Positions 22,428 to 34,520 of a stretch of DNA of 64,000 bases are shown piece after piece (the first letter of the stretch is position 1; every line of letters begins with the position of its first letter). The stretch spans positions 1 to 64,000 of the forward strand of contig JAWZYU010000121.1 in NCBI GenBank assembly GCA_038380435.1, in the 5' to 3' direction. The DNA is from Ryuthela nishihirai (Eukaryota; Arthropoda; Arachnida; Araneae; Heptathelidae). The position numbers were made by a program, and so were the translations under genes. A model generated the notes under the pieces. That model was not told where the DNA came from. It made no database searches and was given only the letters and a program-made list of their open reading frames with translations.

Positions 22428-24257
22428 TTGCTTAATACTGAAGTTGAGGAAGAATGGGGCCATTTTAAACAGGCTTTTTTGGAAACTAACAGTACTCTTT
22501 TAGGAAAAAAGGAGCAGAGGAGACAGAATTATTTAAGTGATAAGGCACTTGAGCTTATTTCAGAAAGAAGGAACTGCAGGAATGTCCTTAATCAGTACCC
22601 TACTAGTCCTAATAGAAAGGATTACAGAGAGCTTAATAAACGTGTAAAGGAACAGTTAGCTACTGATAAGAATCTTTGGCTTGATGGCTTGGCTGACAAA
22701 GCAGAGGAAGCAGTTAGGCAGCACAACAGCAGAGAGCTGTACCAGATAGTTAATGTTTTATGTGGTAGAAAACGGACATGCATACAGGGATTGCAGGATA
22801 AACAAGGAAAGGTTATAGAAGGTGAGGATTCTGTCACGGCTAGGTGGGCTGATCATTTCAGTGATGTTCTAAACAATGTGGTTACTTCTACTCCCATTGT
22901 TTGCCATGATGATAGATGTATTGGTGGCTTTAATGTTGGCTCTATAACACAGTCTGAAGTTATTTTAACTATTTCTAAACTTAAACTTCATAAATCCCCA
23001 GGTGTAGATGACATTACTACGGAAATGCGTAGAAATGTGAATATTTCGGTTACCACTTGGATGACTGAAAATATTAATATGTTTTAGGATATAGACATTC
23101 TACCTAAAGATTTTACCAGAGCTATTATTATCTCTGCTTATAAAAAATGGTGATAGCAGCTCTTGTGATAGTTATAGGGGTATCAGCCTACTCTCTGTTC
23201 CAGTTAAAGTTCTTTCCATGATTGTGCTTAATAGAATTAAGAATCTGGTTCATAGTCAATTGCGTGATGAGCAATGTGGATTCAGAAGTGGTAGGGGATG
23301 TGTGGATCAGATATTTTCACTTAGGCAGATTCTTGAGGAATGTTTAGAGTTTCAGAAACCTCTGGTTGCTAGCTTTGTTGATTTCAAAAAGGCTTTCGAC
23401 TCTGTTGATCGTCATAATTTGTGGTTATATGGTATACCAGACAAGTTAGTTAACATAATGAAAGCTCTCTATAATAACACTGAGTCGTGTGTGAGAGTTG
23501 GCAAGGCTTGTAGCAATTGGTTTAGCATTACACCTGGTGTTCGACAAGGGTGCATTTTGTCTCCTTTGCTCTTTAGCTTGGTTATTGATTATGTTATGCA
23601 AAATTCACTTCAAAGGAAAGATTTTGGCCTTAAATGGACTGGAGATAAGAAAATTTCTGATTTAGATTATGCTGATGATTTAGCCCTTTTGGCAAATGAT
23701 GTTGATGAGATGAACTCTTTCATTCGAGCTGTTGATGAAACTGGTAATAGAGTAGGTTTGGTTATAAACAGGGAGAAAACTAAAATGATGAAAATTGGTC
23801 AGGCAGGTTGTGATTCAGTTAATCTTAATGGTTGCAGTCTTGAGCAGGTGTCACAGTTTAATTATCTTGGGAGCTATGTAACAGATAATGGTGATGTGCG
23901 GCATGAGATTAACAGACGAATAGGGATTGCTTCTGGGACTTTTAAGAACCTATGGAGAGTGTGGAGAAATAGGCGTATACACCTAAAGACTAAAATTAGA
24001 CTGTATAATAGTTTGGTTCTTTCTAGGGTTAGTTATGGTAGTGAAACTTGGACGCTGTGTAAACATGATAACAGGAAACTAGATGCTTTTGTTTCTAGAT
24101 GCTTACGTAGTATCTTGGGTATTAGGTGGTTTAACTATGCAACTAATGATGAGGTTAGGTAAAGGAGTCTGCAACCTCCTTTAAGCAACATATTGTGCAG
24201 AGAGAGACTCCGTTGGTTTGGCCATGTTGCCCGTATGAATAATTATAGATTGGCGAA
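22428..24257 (+). pseudogene. RTE-2 linker and reverse transcriptase, interrupted
   Basis: Open from 22428 to 23087 (linker, ending in LHKSPGVDDITTEM). It is broken before the DNYRGISLL-like motif and open again 23218-24162. Motifs: FVDFKKAFDSVDR (motif A), GVRQGCILSPLLFS (motif B), DLDYADDLALLAN (motif C, catalytic YADD), then the post-RT region with SYGSETWTLCK. A stop follows NDEVR at 24160, and the element is cut at 24257. The RT active-site motifs are intact, but the protein cannot be made whole. Confidence 0.88.
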
Positions 24258-26820
24258 TAGCGTTAGCGTATGGATATGGCGAAGAAGTGATATAATTTGA
24301 GGGTTTTTTGAGATTTTCGGAGCTTTGCCTACCGCGAACAGATTTCAGTGTAATAAGCAACCATTGGCAAGGTCTATGCGATTAAAAAATACACACGGAC
24401 TGTATTCCGTATGTCCTTCTCTAAACCACCATTCTGCTGCTCGAAAAAATATCAGGTGAATCAAGTTTAATAATATTCAGAAAGTGTTTGTGGTTCGTTT
24501 ATAAATTCCTTCAGGTAAGTAACTTTGTAGTGAATAATTAATTTACAGTAGAGGTAATCTAATTTTCCACTTTTTAGCATGAGAGTTATGAAACTTCAAC
24601 CGAGAGCTTACTATACAGCACATTATTCTGATTATGGGATATAAATTTTATACTTAAACGCTATTTGTCGCTGTCGACCACTAACGACCGCTTTCATTTC
24701 GGCTCGGATTTTGTAAAGCTCGCTCAGTAGAACTAATTGTTGTCCGAGGAAAAAAAATTCTTTGCTTAATTTTTGATTTCTTCATTTTGTTATTTGTCAT
24801 TACAGTATGCGTAAAAAATTTCTATATCGTAAATGATCAAACGGCAGTTTTTTTATGTACAGGCTTTCAGATCTATTTGCCGATTATCGTGGACGAAGTT
24901 GGAAACCAACGTTTGATATTCGCAACATTTATATCGAGCTGATAGGGTGACGTAACGACCTCAAGAAATGTCAACTTGGCGATAAAAATATAATTTACCC
25001 ACTACACGGAAACGCATTGTTCAGAGCTGAGAAGAAAGCAATGTACAGTACAGCGAAATGTGTAATAGAAGCCTTAGATTAAACCACAGGGTTGTCCTTT
25101 GGGAACACAGAAAAAAGCGTTCTTTACCCCTAAGGACGAAGTTGCTTATGACATACGTAAGAGATTCACACCTAGCCTCGATCTAGGAATTTCTAGTTGG
25201 ACACCACAGGGAAACGCGTACTGTGAAAGCCACCTGTCTGGTAGCCTTCAACAAAAAGAGCGAAAATAAATATGCCTAAACAAGCAATTCCTATCATTGG
25301 TTTAAGATAAGTTAAAGTTAATTTATTTTAATAACATTCAAAATAATTTACTTATTAAGATTTTTATTTAAATATTTCAGAATATTATAAAAATATTTAC
25401 CGAAATTTAAAAAAGAAATAACTACCAGTTGAGTTATATACATGTTTTCTTTTGTAATGGATGAATGAGTTTAGGATTGTTCTTGCTTACTTTCCTATCA
25501 TTTCTCCCTTTTCTTTTCCCATTTTCGTTACTGCTGTAAAGTGAATGTCTCGAGGCCTGTGTGTAATGTGTGAAATAACCGTTGAGAGACGTATCGCTGT
25601 ATGCGTTACGTTACGAAACGGTTGAAGTGTTTGAGTATGCAACGCTGAGTCTAGCCGAGCGATGAAGGGGGTCCCCACTTCCGGATTGGCGACGCAGGTG
25701 GTACTAGTGATGGAATTACTAGAGTACTGCTGTTCTAATTATAGACTATCAGTACTTTAGATTTTTAATTTCCAAACAAGTACCAGAGATGACGTCACAT
25801 CCGTGTTTTCGCGATATCATTTGTAATTCTAATTTACCTGCTGAAATAATAATTCCACCTTTCTCATTGGCATATCACTGAAGATTATTTTTAACCATTA
25901 CAGCTTCCGCAACCATTTAAATACTAAAACAATATTTTTTAAAACCGATATTTAAAAAATATTTGATTATGATCTTTAATTTATCATCAGTGACATTTTT
26001 CCATTAATTGCATATTTTAGAGCTTCCAAGTAAGGTTTCTCACTGGCATAACAAGGAAATTCTGTAGCCGTTCGGGAGGTTACCTGAAAAGCATAGGAAA
26101 TGAATAATCTCCGTATTACGAGCCAAAGTAAAGTGGTCGACACCGACAAATATCGGTTAACTATCAATTTTATATCCCATAATCAGAATAATGTGCTGCA
26201 TACTATTTGTCGGTTCGAAACCGACCGAAATTTCATAGCTCTTAGGCTAAAAAAGTGTAGAATTGGATTACCTCTACTCTAAACTAATTATTCACTACAA
26301 AGTTACTTACCTGAAGGAAAATATAAAGGAACCGCAAACACTTCACGAATATTATTTAAATTGATTTAGCTGATACTTTTCGACCAGCAGAGTTGTAAGT
26401 TACAGAAGGACAGGCCGACGTTATTTATCAACCGCAAGGGCCTTGCCAATGGCTGCTTATTATACTCAAATCTGTTCGCGATAGGCAAAGCTCTGATAAC
26501 TACAAACCCTCAAAAGAGGATGACTTCTTCGCCATATTTTAATAGCTAACGCGGCAAATGGAACAGCGAGAAAAGCGTTGGACGATTTCAATAATAGGCG
26601 AATGACATCTGACAGTGACGATTGAGAATGCATTGTTTGTAGAATCGAAAGGAAATGACATTTCCATGGTTTCGTATTCCCAACAGAGGGGTTTGTTTAC
26701 TCTTCCGCACTTAGGATTTTCGATACCTTATATACCAAATTTACTAAAAATTATTCATTTAATCTAGCACCTCTTTCAAAAGTTATTTGGATTCACCGTG
26801 AATATCTTAAATATTTGTTT
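24258..26820. mobile_element. Second foldback (W-type arms) within RTE debris
   Basis: Left arm 24258-24678 (GCGTTAGCGTATGGATATGG) pairs with 26138-26556, read in reverse, less perfectly than the first foldback. The spacer holds TGACGTCA (25790-25797) and one unit of the tandem repeat found at 29100-29760 (25850-26070). The sequence after the right arm (26557-26820) continues as in unit W (37500-37800). The same arm occurs singly at 37060-37500 and 54497-54920. No transposase was seen. Confidence 0.65.
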
Positions 26821-27706
26821 TCGGGGAGGAAAGACAATAAACATCACCAAGGAGTGGGTCTGCTTCTCAGCAGACACGCTAGTGATGCTCTTCTAGGATA
26901 AGAGTGCATTAATGAAAGATTGTTTACAGCAAAATTACAGACAAGCGTTAAGGACTTCAATCTTATCTACTGTTATGCCTCCAATGATATTGCCGATGAG
27001 GATGAGAAAAAAGGTTTTACAGACTTGTGAAGAAATGAGATATTACCCTTGTTCTAGGTGACGTCAATGCCAATGTTAAACTCGATGGCTTCAGAATAAC
27101 TAACACTTACTACAAACACCGCGACATACATAAGTACACGTGGGTTTCACCTCACGGGCTGCATAGGAATGTTATAGATTATATATTAATTAACAGCAAA
27201 TGGACTACTTCTGTTAGAAAGACCAGGTCATGTTGGGAAGCTGAAATTGGATCTGACCATTATCTTGTTAAAAGTGTTTTGCGATTTAAACTTAAGAAGT
27301 GTTGTGCTAAGGTTAAAAAATTTACCTTTAATTATGAAGCCCTGAAAGACCGTATTATAGTACATCTTATCATGATAGGTTACTTACTCATTATGACAGT
27401 CGTGGTTTGCTTGCTACTGAAATTGGGGGGAAATGTGACCACTTAAAATAAGCGTTTTTGGAAAGTAACAGTACTCTTTTACGAAAAATGAAGCAGAGGA
27501 CGCATAATTATCTGAGTGACAAGGCACTTGAGTTTATTTTAGAAAGAAAGAACTACAGGAATGTCCTGAATCAATACTAATCCTGATAGAAAACATTATA
27601 GAGAGCTTAATAAACGTGTAAAGAATCAATTAGCTGCTGATAATAATCTTTGGCTGACAAAGCCGATGAAGCAGTTGGGCAGCACAACAGCAGAGAGCTG
27701 TACCAG
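26821..27706 (+). mobile_element. RTE-type LINE fragment (RTE-3)
   Basis: A decayed endonuclease and linker segment. It begins inside the endonuclease at sequence encoding HHQGVGLLL, lacks the GDFNAK region through an internal deletion, keeps the GSDHYLVK region, and ends inside the linker at 27706. Both ends are truncated. It is a separate copy from RTE-2, because both include the same endonuclease region. Confidence 0.85.
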
Positions 27707-29099
27707 GCAATTCTGCGACACAAATAACTTGTAAAGTAATTACAAAGGCCTAAAGGTAAAATTTTACGCTGCACCGACGAAACTATCTATTCTCGTACCG
27801 AAATTTAAAAGGTGTCATCAGTAATTATTATTTACCACAGTGATAAGAAATTCAGCTACAGATTGTATGAATTCCTCAGAATAAAAACTATAACGTGTGA
27901 CTATAAATTAAAAGGTAAATTACTATAAGAATACAGCGGTTAAATAAGGATTACAAATCACATCGCGAAAACACGCACGTGACGTCAGCAGTGATCTTTC
28001 CGGGTGTTGCCACCCTAATTTCTATAATACACAATCTTTGAAATCCAAAGTGTAGAAATCAAAACACTTGTAATCCAAAGAGTGAAAAATCAAAAATAGA
28101 TAGTTATCCTTATTCCAAATTGAACTAATTTATAAAATATATTACTAAAGTTTCCTAAGGGGGCATATTCAGCTTGTATTAAAAAATTCTATGTGATGTC
28201 CACGGGGCAATAGCGATCTGTGCTCTTCACTGTGCTGGTCAAGAAAGCGGTTTCTTTCTTAGGCGTGTAATACGCGTTTCCATGTTGTATCCATTGGGGT
28301 AAGAAGACGGTAAGGCGCCCTTACCATCTCTTAGCATAGGTCCCTAGAGTAACTGCGGAGAACGGCGGTAGCCATGCTCCTACTCAGAAAGCTGCACGTC
28401 AGTTGCAATATATCCGAAAATTTACTGTTAATACTGCTCAATAAAAACGCAATTCTTTCGTGTACCAAAAGATTCTTATTCACGACGTAAAAGTGATTGA
28501 ACTCGTTTCATTTAATTAGCATACATACTATTTCTACAATCATTGCGAAATACAATCTATTTTTTCTATGGAAGACCAATAATTTTTTTGTAGTTATCAA
28601 AAACAATGTTTTAGATTTTGCGTTCACTTTTCTTTTTAAACACAGTTATTTAACCCAACTTAAGATTAGTGAACGAATTACATATGAAATAAGCTACGCA
28701 GCATCTTTTTCATAAAATAGAAATTTATTGTAGAATTATATCCAATGCACTAAAGGTAACAAGGACAAAAGAAATTATAAACTTATTTATATGTCGTGCT
28801 ACTGAAGAAAAATCTAAGGTTTCATTTTTGTAAATACCTCTGAAACGAAGGGGAAAATGTTAAACCCCGACTACATTTTTCGGATCGATTTAGTTTTCAG
28901 GTCCTGATTCAGCACAACTTTCAAAGGGAATTTCCACAGGAGAAAGTTCAAAATACTATTTCTTGCAATATATAGGAAATAACATGATTTATATAAACTT
29001 AATTATGTGACAAAAAACTTAATTTTCTAACATATCAAGTAAAAAACTTCGTATATCAAATAGAAAGTTAAATCCCCCCCCAACCGCATAATATTTCAA
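27707..29099. other. Repeat-derived gap without a gene
   Basis: A segment near 27920-28030, with TGACGTCA at 27980-27987, is the inverted counterpart of 55320-55430. The patch at 28200-28420 is GC-richer and partly resembles 25000-25270 in reverse. A frame at 28497-28715 is AT-driven and not supported. Confidence 0.4.
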
Positions 29100-29760
29100 A
29101 GTTGTATCATTGTTTAAGCAAAATTTTCTAATGTTGAAAGTGGATTTTTAAATATTTTTCATTATGATCTTTAATTTATCGTCACGTGTGTATATTAAAT
29201 GCATATTTTTGGGAAGTTATAGAACTTCCAACTTACGTTACAGCTTAAAACTGGCATAACATGGAAGTTTATTGTTATATATTTCAGCTTCCTCAACTAT
29301 TTAATTAGTAAAACAATATTTTGAGAAAACAGTTTTTAAATAGTTTTTATTACGATCTTTAATTTACCTTCAGTCAGATTTCCCATTAAATACATGTACA
29401 AATTATAGCTTCCAACTTTGGTTCTCACTGGCATAACATGGAAGATTTTTAAATATTCCAGCTTTCGCATCTATTTCAATAGTAACATTATTTTTTTAAA
29501 TACATTTCATTAGGATCCTTAAGTTACCTTCAGTCAGATTTTTCCACTAAATGCATATTTTAAGAGTTATAGACCCTCCAAATTAGTTTCTCACGCATTT
29601 TATGGAAGATTGTTAAGATGTTCAAGCTTCGTCAACATTTTTAATATCAATATAATATTGTTGAAGAACGATATTCCTATACATTTCATTATGATCTTTG
29701 ATTTAACCAAAGTCACATTTTTCCACTAAATGCATTTTTCAATTTAGTCCGACCCAAACC
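29100..29760. repeat. Tandem repeat, about four units of 160-190 bases
   Basis: The landmark ATGATCTTTAATTTA recurs near 29162, 29351, 29511 and 29691, each followed by GTCAGATTT-like, ATGCATATTTT-like and CTGGCATAACATGG-like segments. One related unit sits alone at 25850-26070 within the second foldback. Function unknown. Confidence 0.7.
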
Positions 29761-30320
29761 TAACGGCCAGCCAGCCAGCCTGTTACAAAAAACAGAAATT
29801 TAATCGCTTGTAATATTCGTCGGTAAATTTCCATCTTCAACTTTTCCCACCGTTTCTAGGCGCAATCTCAGTCATCGACAGTTAGCGAAATATTTACAGC
29901 TTTACAACCTCCCTTTCTCTCAGTATGCACTTACTGCTGGACTCTCCCATCTGGCTGCTAACAGTTCTACAGATCCCCTTATCGACAAATGGTCCGAACT
30001 ATCGTGGTCGTCGTGATTTATCAGTTTAGTCCGCGATGTTGTAAGAAATGGCCTCTCGGTCGTTGAAACAACCAAACAAATGAAAAACAAACTTGCCCTG
30101 TGAAAGTAAATAAGTCTACTCTCTTCGGACGGATCGCACAAGTAGGGTGATGAAATATAAATAATTATATTGTATTTATTACTTTTCTGTGTTACGTTTA
30201 ATTGTACGTTATTGTGTCGAAAAAAATGTTAATATGAATTCTATATTAACCACCATAAAAAGTTTAAATTTAAACATTTTAAAACCAATCACTAAGCATT
30301 AAAATTTTTTTAAAAATATA
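29761..30320. other. GC-richer gap with no supported gene
   Basis: Contains GGCCAGCCAGCCAGCC (about 29763) and a 73-codon minus-strand frame (29920-30141) with no recognised domain. No repeat copy was found elsewhere in the window. Confidence 0.35.
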
Positions 30321-30510
30321 CCGAGTGCGTAGCGCGCTTCGCTAGTGATCCAATGGAAATGGGTTCCAGCCCCTGGTAAGGCATGGATGTGCATGTTGTT
30401 TTTCTGCTGAGGTCCTGCCATCCTCTCAGACCTTCTACTATGGCATATAAATTGACAGGCTCCTGTCAGACATTTGTCGCAAACAGGTGCTTGAGGGGGT
30501 ATTTATATTA
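30321..30510 (+). mobile_element. SINE-B copy
   Basis: The decayed head (CCGAGTGCGTAGCGCGCTTC) is followed by a well-kept body and the end GGTGCTTGAGGGGGTATTTA. It lies just left of unit U. Confidence 0.88.
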
Positions 30511-30723
30511 GCCAAAGTTATTCTACGTCGGTCGCCGGGTTCCATTCCATTTTTAGTAAATAAATAAAGGAGAATTTGCTTTGGTTACAAAACCTGCAAC
30601 GGTTCTACGTATCTGGAACTAAAACTATATATGTAAGGTACGAATTTTAGACCATCGTCAGAGTATACTGGTAACACTCGACACGTTCGAAATACCAATT
30701 CCAGCTTTTCCGCCTCTCAAGAG

Positions 30724-31082
30724 TTCGGTTGTGTTACCTGTGAGAGGCACTATTTTTCACACCAGGGGCTAAATGGCCAGGTCTCAAGGACCCCGAAGGT
30801 TAGGGAAGGGGACCCACTGAAACAGCTGTTGGGAGACAGATGGTAGCTCCCGTCAAGACCATCCAGTGTCTTTAACGTGCACAGGGTATGGCTCTCCCAC
30901 ACACTGAGCCACGGCTTAACGTCCCATCTGACGACGGCGGCCTTTCCAAGCCTATCGGTCTCCCCTTCTGCCCATGATCAGGGCGGACAGTTTTCCGCAG
31001 ATAGGTGTCAACGCTGACCCAGCTGGGACTCGAACCTCGGAACTGCAGATTACGAGCCTGGTGCGCTACCTACTGAGCCCAA
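30724..31082 (-). mobile_element. SINE-A copy in U1
   Basis: Reverse copy from GTTCGGTTGTGTTACCTGTG to the head TGGGCTCAGTAGGTAGCGCA (minus strand). The following 31083-31145 is part of an older SINE-A in the same orientation (CAGCGTGTTTAACATGTAC), so one SINE inserted next to or inside another. Confidence 0.9.
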
Positions 31083-32477
31083 TCAATGGCATACAGCGTG
31101 TTTAACATGTACAGGATATGGATGTCTCCCACACACGGATCCTCATACGAGCTTCCATTTCAAAGGAAATTCGTAATTCTTTGCTGTCCGAACATATAGT
31201 AACTAGTAAATTTCTTCTATTTTGAGGGGAAAGTAAACGAATGTTGTTAGTTTTATGGACAGCAGCATTACCTACTTAACGAGTTTTCATGTGACATGGA
31301 ACTTGTTGCTTTCGAGCCTCACGTTCCTAAGATTTAACATAAGCTGGGCCGTATGTACAAGAAGAAATAAACTTTTTTTTTTGGGGGGGGGGGCATTTAT
31401 TTCCTGCATAAGTCAACCATGAGTTAACTTCACAGCGACTTTGCAAACCTGTTGGTGTTCCCTTTTTCTTTCGCAGAACAACGGGATTAAATCTTAACGT
31501 TGGCCGAAGTGTGACTCAATCTCAAAATTTGAGATTCGCAGCATGGACGCCTAACGACTTGACCATTGCTTCCTCCATCTTTACTCCTTCTGACCGCATA
31601 TGTTTTGAGATTGTATTTAGTAGTGCGGCAGACCTTATCCTATAAAACATATCATGTCCGTGATGATTTAATTTCTATAAATTGGGTGTCTCCACGGTGT
31701 CACAATTGTTAGTAAAACCTGTAAAGTTTTATAATTAAATTAATAAATCGTAGTTGTTTGAGCTCAAACGAAACAGTGCAATGGTATGTAATTTCCAGCT
31801 TTAATAATACATTGCAATCGCATTTTATAAATATTAATTTTATTGGAATTTTACATTATTACTATTGATCATTGCTCACTATAGGTCGATTCCTGTGTAC
31901 GTTAAAATTACTTAACGTGGTCTAATAAACTATAATAAAAGAAGAAATCCATTGAGACTAAAGTTAAAGCGAACACGTTGTTGCTATCGTTACTAAGGGC
32001 TCACGCGTTATGTTCTCAACATGCACCTGCCATTGCAAAATATTTCACCAATCGTAGAAGAGATAGAGCAAAAACCGTTGCGAACGCGGTACCAAGGAAA
32101 TATTTCATTAGAAATACATTAACACCACTTCCAGGAATTTCCTTCGTTTGGCACTGAACGTGGTACGTATGAGAAAGTACATAACTTGAGACACGTTTAT
32201 GCATTCAAGTTTCAAAACTTTAAGCAACGCTGTTATAATATTACCGCATACTATATCTGAATTCTTTAGATTTCATCTTTTTTTTTTTTGGTGTAGGGAA
32301 ATGGCCATTTTTTTTCTAAAACTTTTACTTATTTCAAGCATTCCTAAGAAGAAATAAAATCCTCTGTTTCTCGGCAAAAAGGATACATATGCAAAACATA
32401 AGACCAATGACTCTTGTTTTAAGAGATTGTTTAAACAATAATATTTATTTTTGCGGTTATAAATATAAAGAAAATTT

Positions 32478-32640
32478 ATTTATCAACTCAAGCATCTGGT
32501 TGTCACAGAGGCTGTTATGTTATACGCCGTATAGTTGAAGGCGTCATCCCGGCATAAAAGCAACCGAAACATCCGGTCGTTACAAGTGGTTGGAACACCT
32601 TCGATCGGCAGTTAAGCACGCTAACCACTGGGTAACGGAT
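32478..32640 (-). mobile_element. SINE-B relative in U1
   Basis: On the minus strand: the head CAGTGGTTAGCGTGCTTA, a body with TTGCTTTTATGCCGGGATGA, and the end CAGATGCTTGAGTTGATAAA. Head and 3' end follow SINE-B, but the middle differs, suggesting a separate older subfamily. Copies are at 44602-44764 and 61191-61352. Confidence 0.65.
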
Positions 32641-33180
32641 AATGTAATAACCACATTTTTCTAATCTTTACGTGGTTTTAATGAATATTCTTTATTAGGG
32701 GTAGCTTCTGACGTAATGATTGGAAGTAATTTAAGGTTCTGCCTTTTTTAGACATATTCACTCGGGTAATAATAACCTTAATCTGTTCAGTATACAGTAC
32801 AGCGCCAGACTTAACGGTTGACTTCGCAGTCAATAGTGTGCGATAAATTGTAGAATGCAAAACTGAAATATTACAGCAAAATGATTAAGCCTAGACACTT
32901 TTTCTTTTATTTCCTCAATTAGGTGGATTATTTTTTTTTCAAGGAATTAAATTCTTTAACCATATTCGTGACGGAAATGCAAATTACGAAACAAAAGGCA
33001 TATCCGGTTTAACGATTCCAAAAACATTGTTGTGTCATCGACTATTTAGCATACGATCTGTTTTCTTCCTTTCTCTTTAATAGTGAAACGAACAATGTAA
33101 CATTTACAATGTACAAAACACACTGCATATGAAAAAATAAAATATGAAAATAGAATTGGTTCCAGACGTGAAAAAAAAAC

Positions 33181-33335
33181 ATACCCCCTCAAGCAGCTGC
33201 TTGCCACAGAGATCTGACAGGAAGCTGTCAGTTTATATGCCATAATAGAAGGTCTGTGAGGATGGCAGGACCTCAGCAGAAAAACGACACATACGTCCAT
33301 GTCTTACCCGGGACTGGAACTCAGGTCCCTTAGAC
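33181..33335 (-). mobile_element. SINE-B copy in V, head-truncated
   Basis: Runs from the 3' end AAGCAGCTGCTTGCC to GGGACTGGAACTCAGGTCCC, and lacks the A-box end of the head. Its mirror copy at 59063-59216 has the same truncation, so it was present before the duplication. Confidence 0.88.
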
Positions 33336-34417
33336 GTGAAAACCGAATACAAATGAGTTGTTTTCAAACAAGTATCAAAATATTTAAGTCTTTATTTCAT
33401 TTTTATTAATTTTAACACATTTTTTACTTTATAAACTTAGAAGTGTTAGTTTAATTATCTTTATAACTTTAAACACGACATGAGAGACCAAGACTAACGT
33501 ATACTGAAGATAAAAATGAGGGGAATTCCCAGAACTCAATGTTGCCACTTTTTCCGAATGCTGTAGGTTTCGTACAGTTTTTCGATCAAATACAAAATAA
33601 AATGCAGAAGATTTCTTGTGTTCTAAATTGTTAGTGTAGTTTTTATTTTGGGGATTTTAGTGCACAAAATGAGTATATATAGTACTTCTTCACGTATATC
33701 AAATTTATAACTTGAAGAATTAAATGAAGGTTCTTTGTAGTTTACTGTTAGGCTGATGTAAAGAATAGTTTCGTGACTTTAAACCGTTAGTTGTATTGCA
33801 TATATTATAGTATTTAAATTTTCCTCTTAGACGTGCATATGTATTATGCTAGGCACGGACTTTACAATTTGTTTCCTTTCTCCTCAGTGTTGTTTCTATT
33901 GCTATGTGCATGTAAAGACTTTAAGGAGACCTAAAAAATTGTGCTGATAATTTTTGATATTAACTATTATTTTTGATATTAAGTATTATGGAAATACTAC
34001 GGAAAGTTTTCAGCGTAAGAACTAATTTTTTTTTTTCAAATTAAAACCTACCGGTTTGGTTTTAAAGAAAATAAATATTTAAATAATACTAACTTTTTTG
34101 GTTTTTATCTTATTCTTGTTGCCTAAAACCATAAAACTACATCGAAAAATGTGACCATAAAAACGGCATCTTGGTTCTTCTAGAAATTTTTTCTTTAATA
34201 GAAATATTTTTTCAGAATTAAATTCAAATGGGGATTTTTAAAAAGGCGCCGTGTGAACCGTGTTACATCAAAATATGTCGTGTAAATTGGGAATTTAAAT
34301 TTTTTTTCTGATCTGTTTTAAATCCAAAACGTGTAAAAAAAATTAATATACTTGATTGAGATTCAAATTTGTCACTCATTAACCTAAACTGAGTGCATTG
34401 TTGCTACCCTAAGTAAG

Positions 34418-34520
34418 CACCTCAGCAGAAAAGCAACACACATCAATGCCTTACCCTAGGTTTGAACCCAGTTCCCTTACATTGTTAGTCACGCGTGCAA
34501 ACCACTCGGCCACCGAACGC
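34418..34520 (-). mobile_element. Older SINE-B head in V
   Basis: On the minus strand: GGTGGCCGAGTGGTTTGCAC, B box GGTTCAAACCTAGGG, CTGCTGAGGTGC, then stops. Only the 5' half is present. The mirror copy is at 57880-57982. Confidence 0.75.

Larger units (their letters stand above)
20976..24257 (+). mobile_element. RTE-type LINE with 5' region, 3' end lost (RTE-2)
   Basis: An RTE/BovB-class non-LTR retrotransposon. A GC-richer leader (about 20976-21484) precedes the ORF, whose first Met is at 21485. The endonuclease, linker and reverse transcriptase follow, broken by several frameshifts. The element stops abruptly at 24257, at the start of a foldback arm, so about 300 bases of the 3' end are missing. 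The leader is absent from the other copies here, so this is the most complete 5' end. Confidence 0.9.
30541..33110. repeat. Unit U, first copy (U1), right part deleted
   Basis: Matches 42652-45235 in direct orientation almost base for base, and 60580-62710 in reverse. It contains a SINE-A, a tRNA-like core SINE relative (31430-31580) and a SINE-B relative (32478-32640). Compared with the other copies it lacks about 1.3 kb at its right end, jumping straight to sequence found at 59290. A 62-codon minus-strand frame at 32016-32204 is identical in U2 but has a stop in U3. Confidence 0.9.

Noticed and set aside
29920..30141. 73-codon minus-strand frame in a GC-richer patch
   Set aside because: No domain, no splice context and no repeat copy. 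Too little to call a gene.
31374..31393. Long T then G run, with matching C/A run near 62358
   Set aside because: Present in the same place in all U copies with varying length. It is homopolymer variation or sequencing noise, not a feature.
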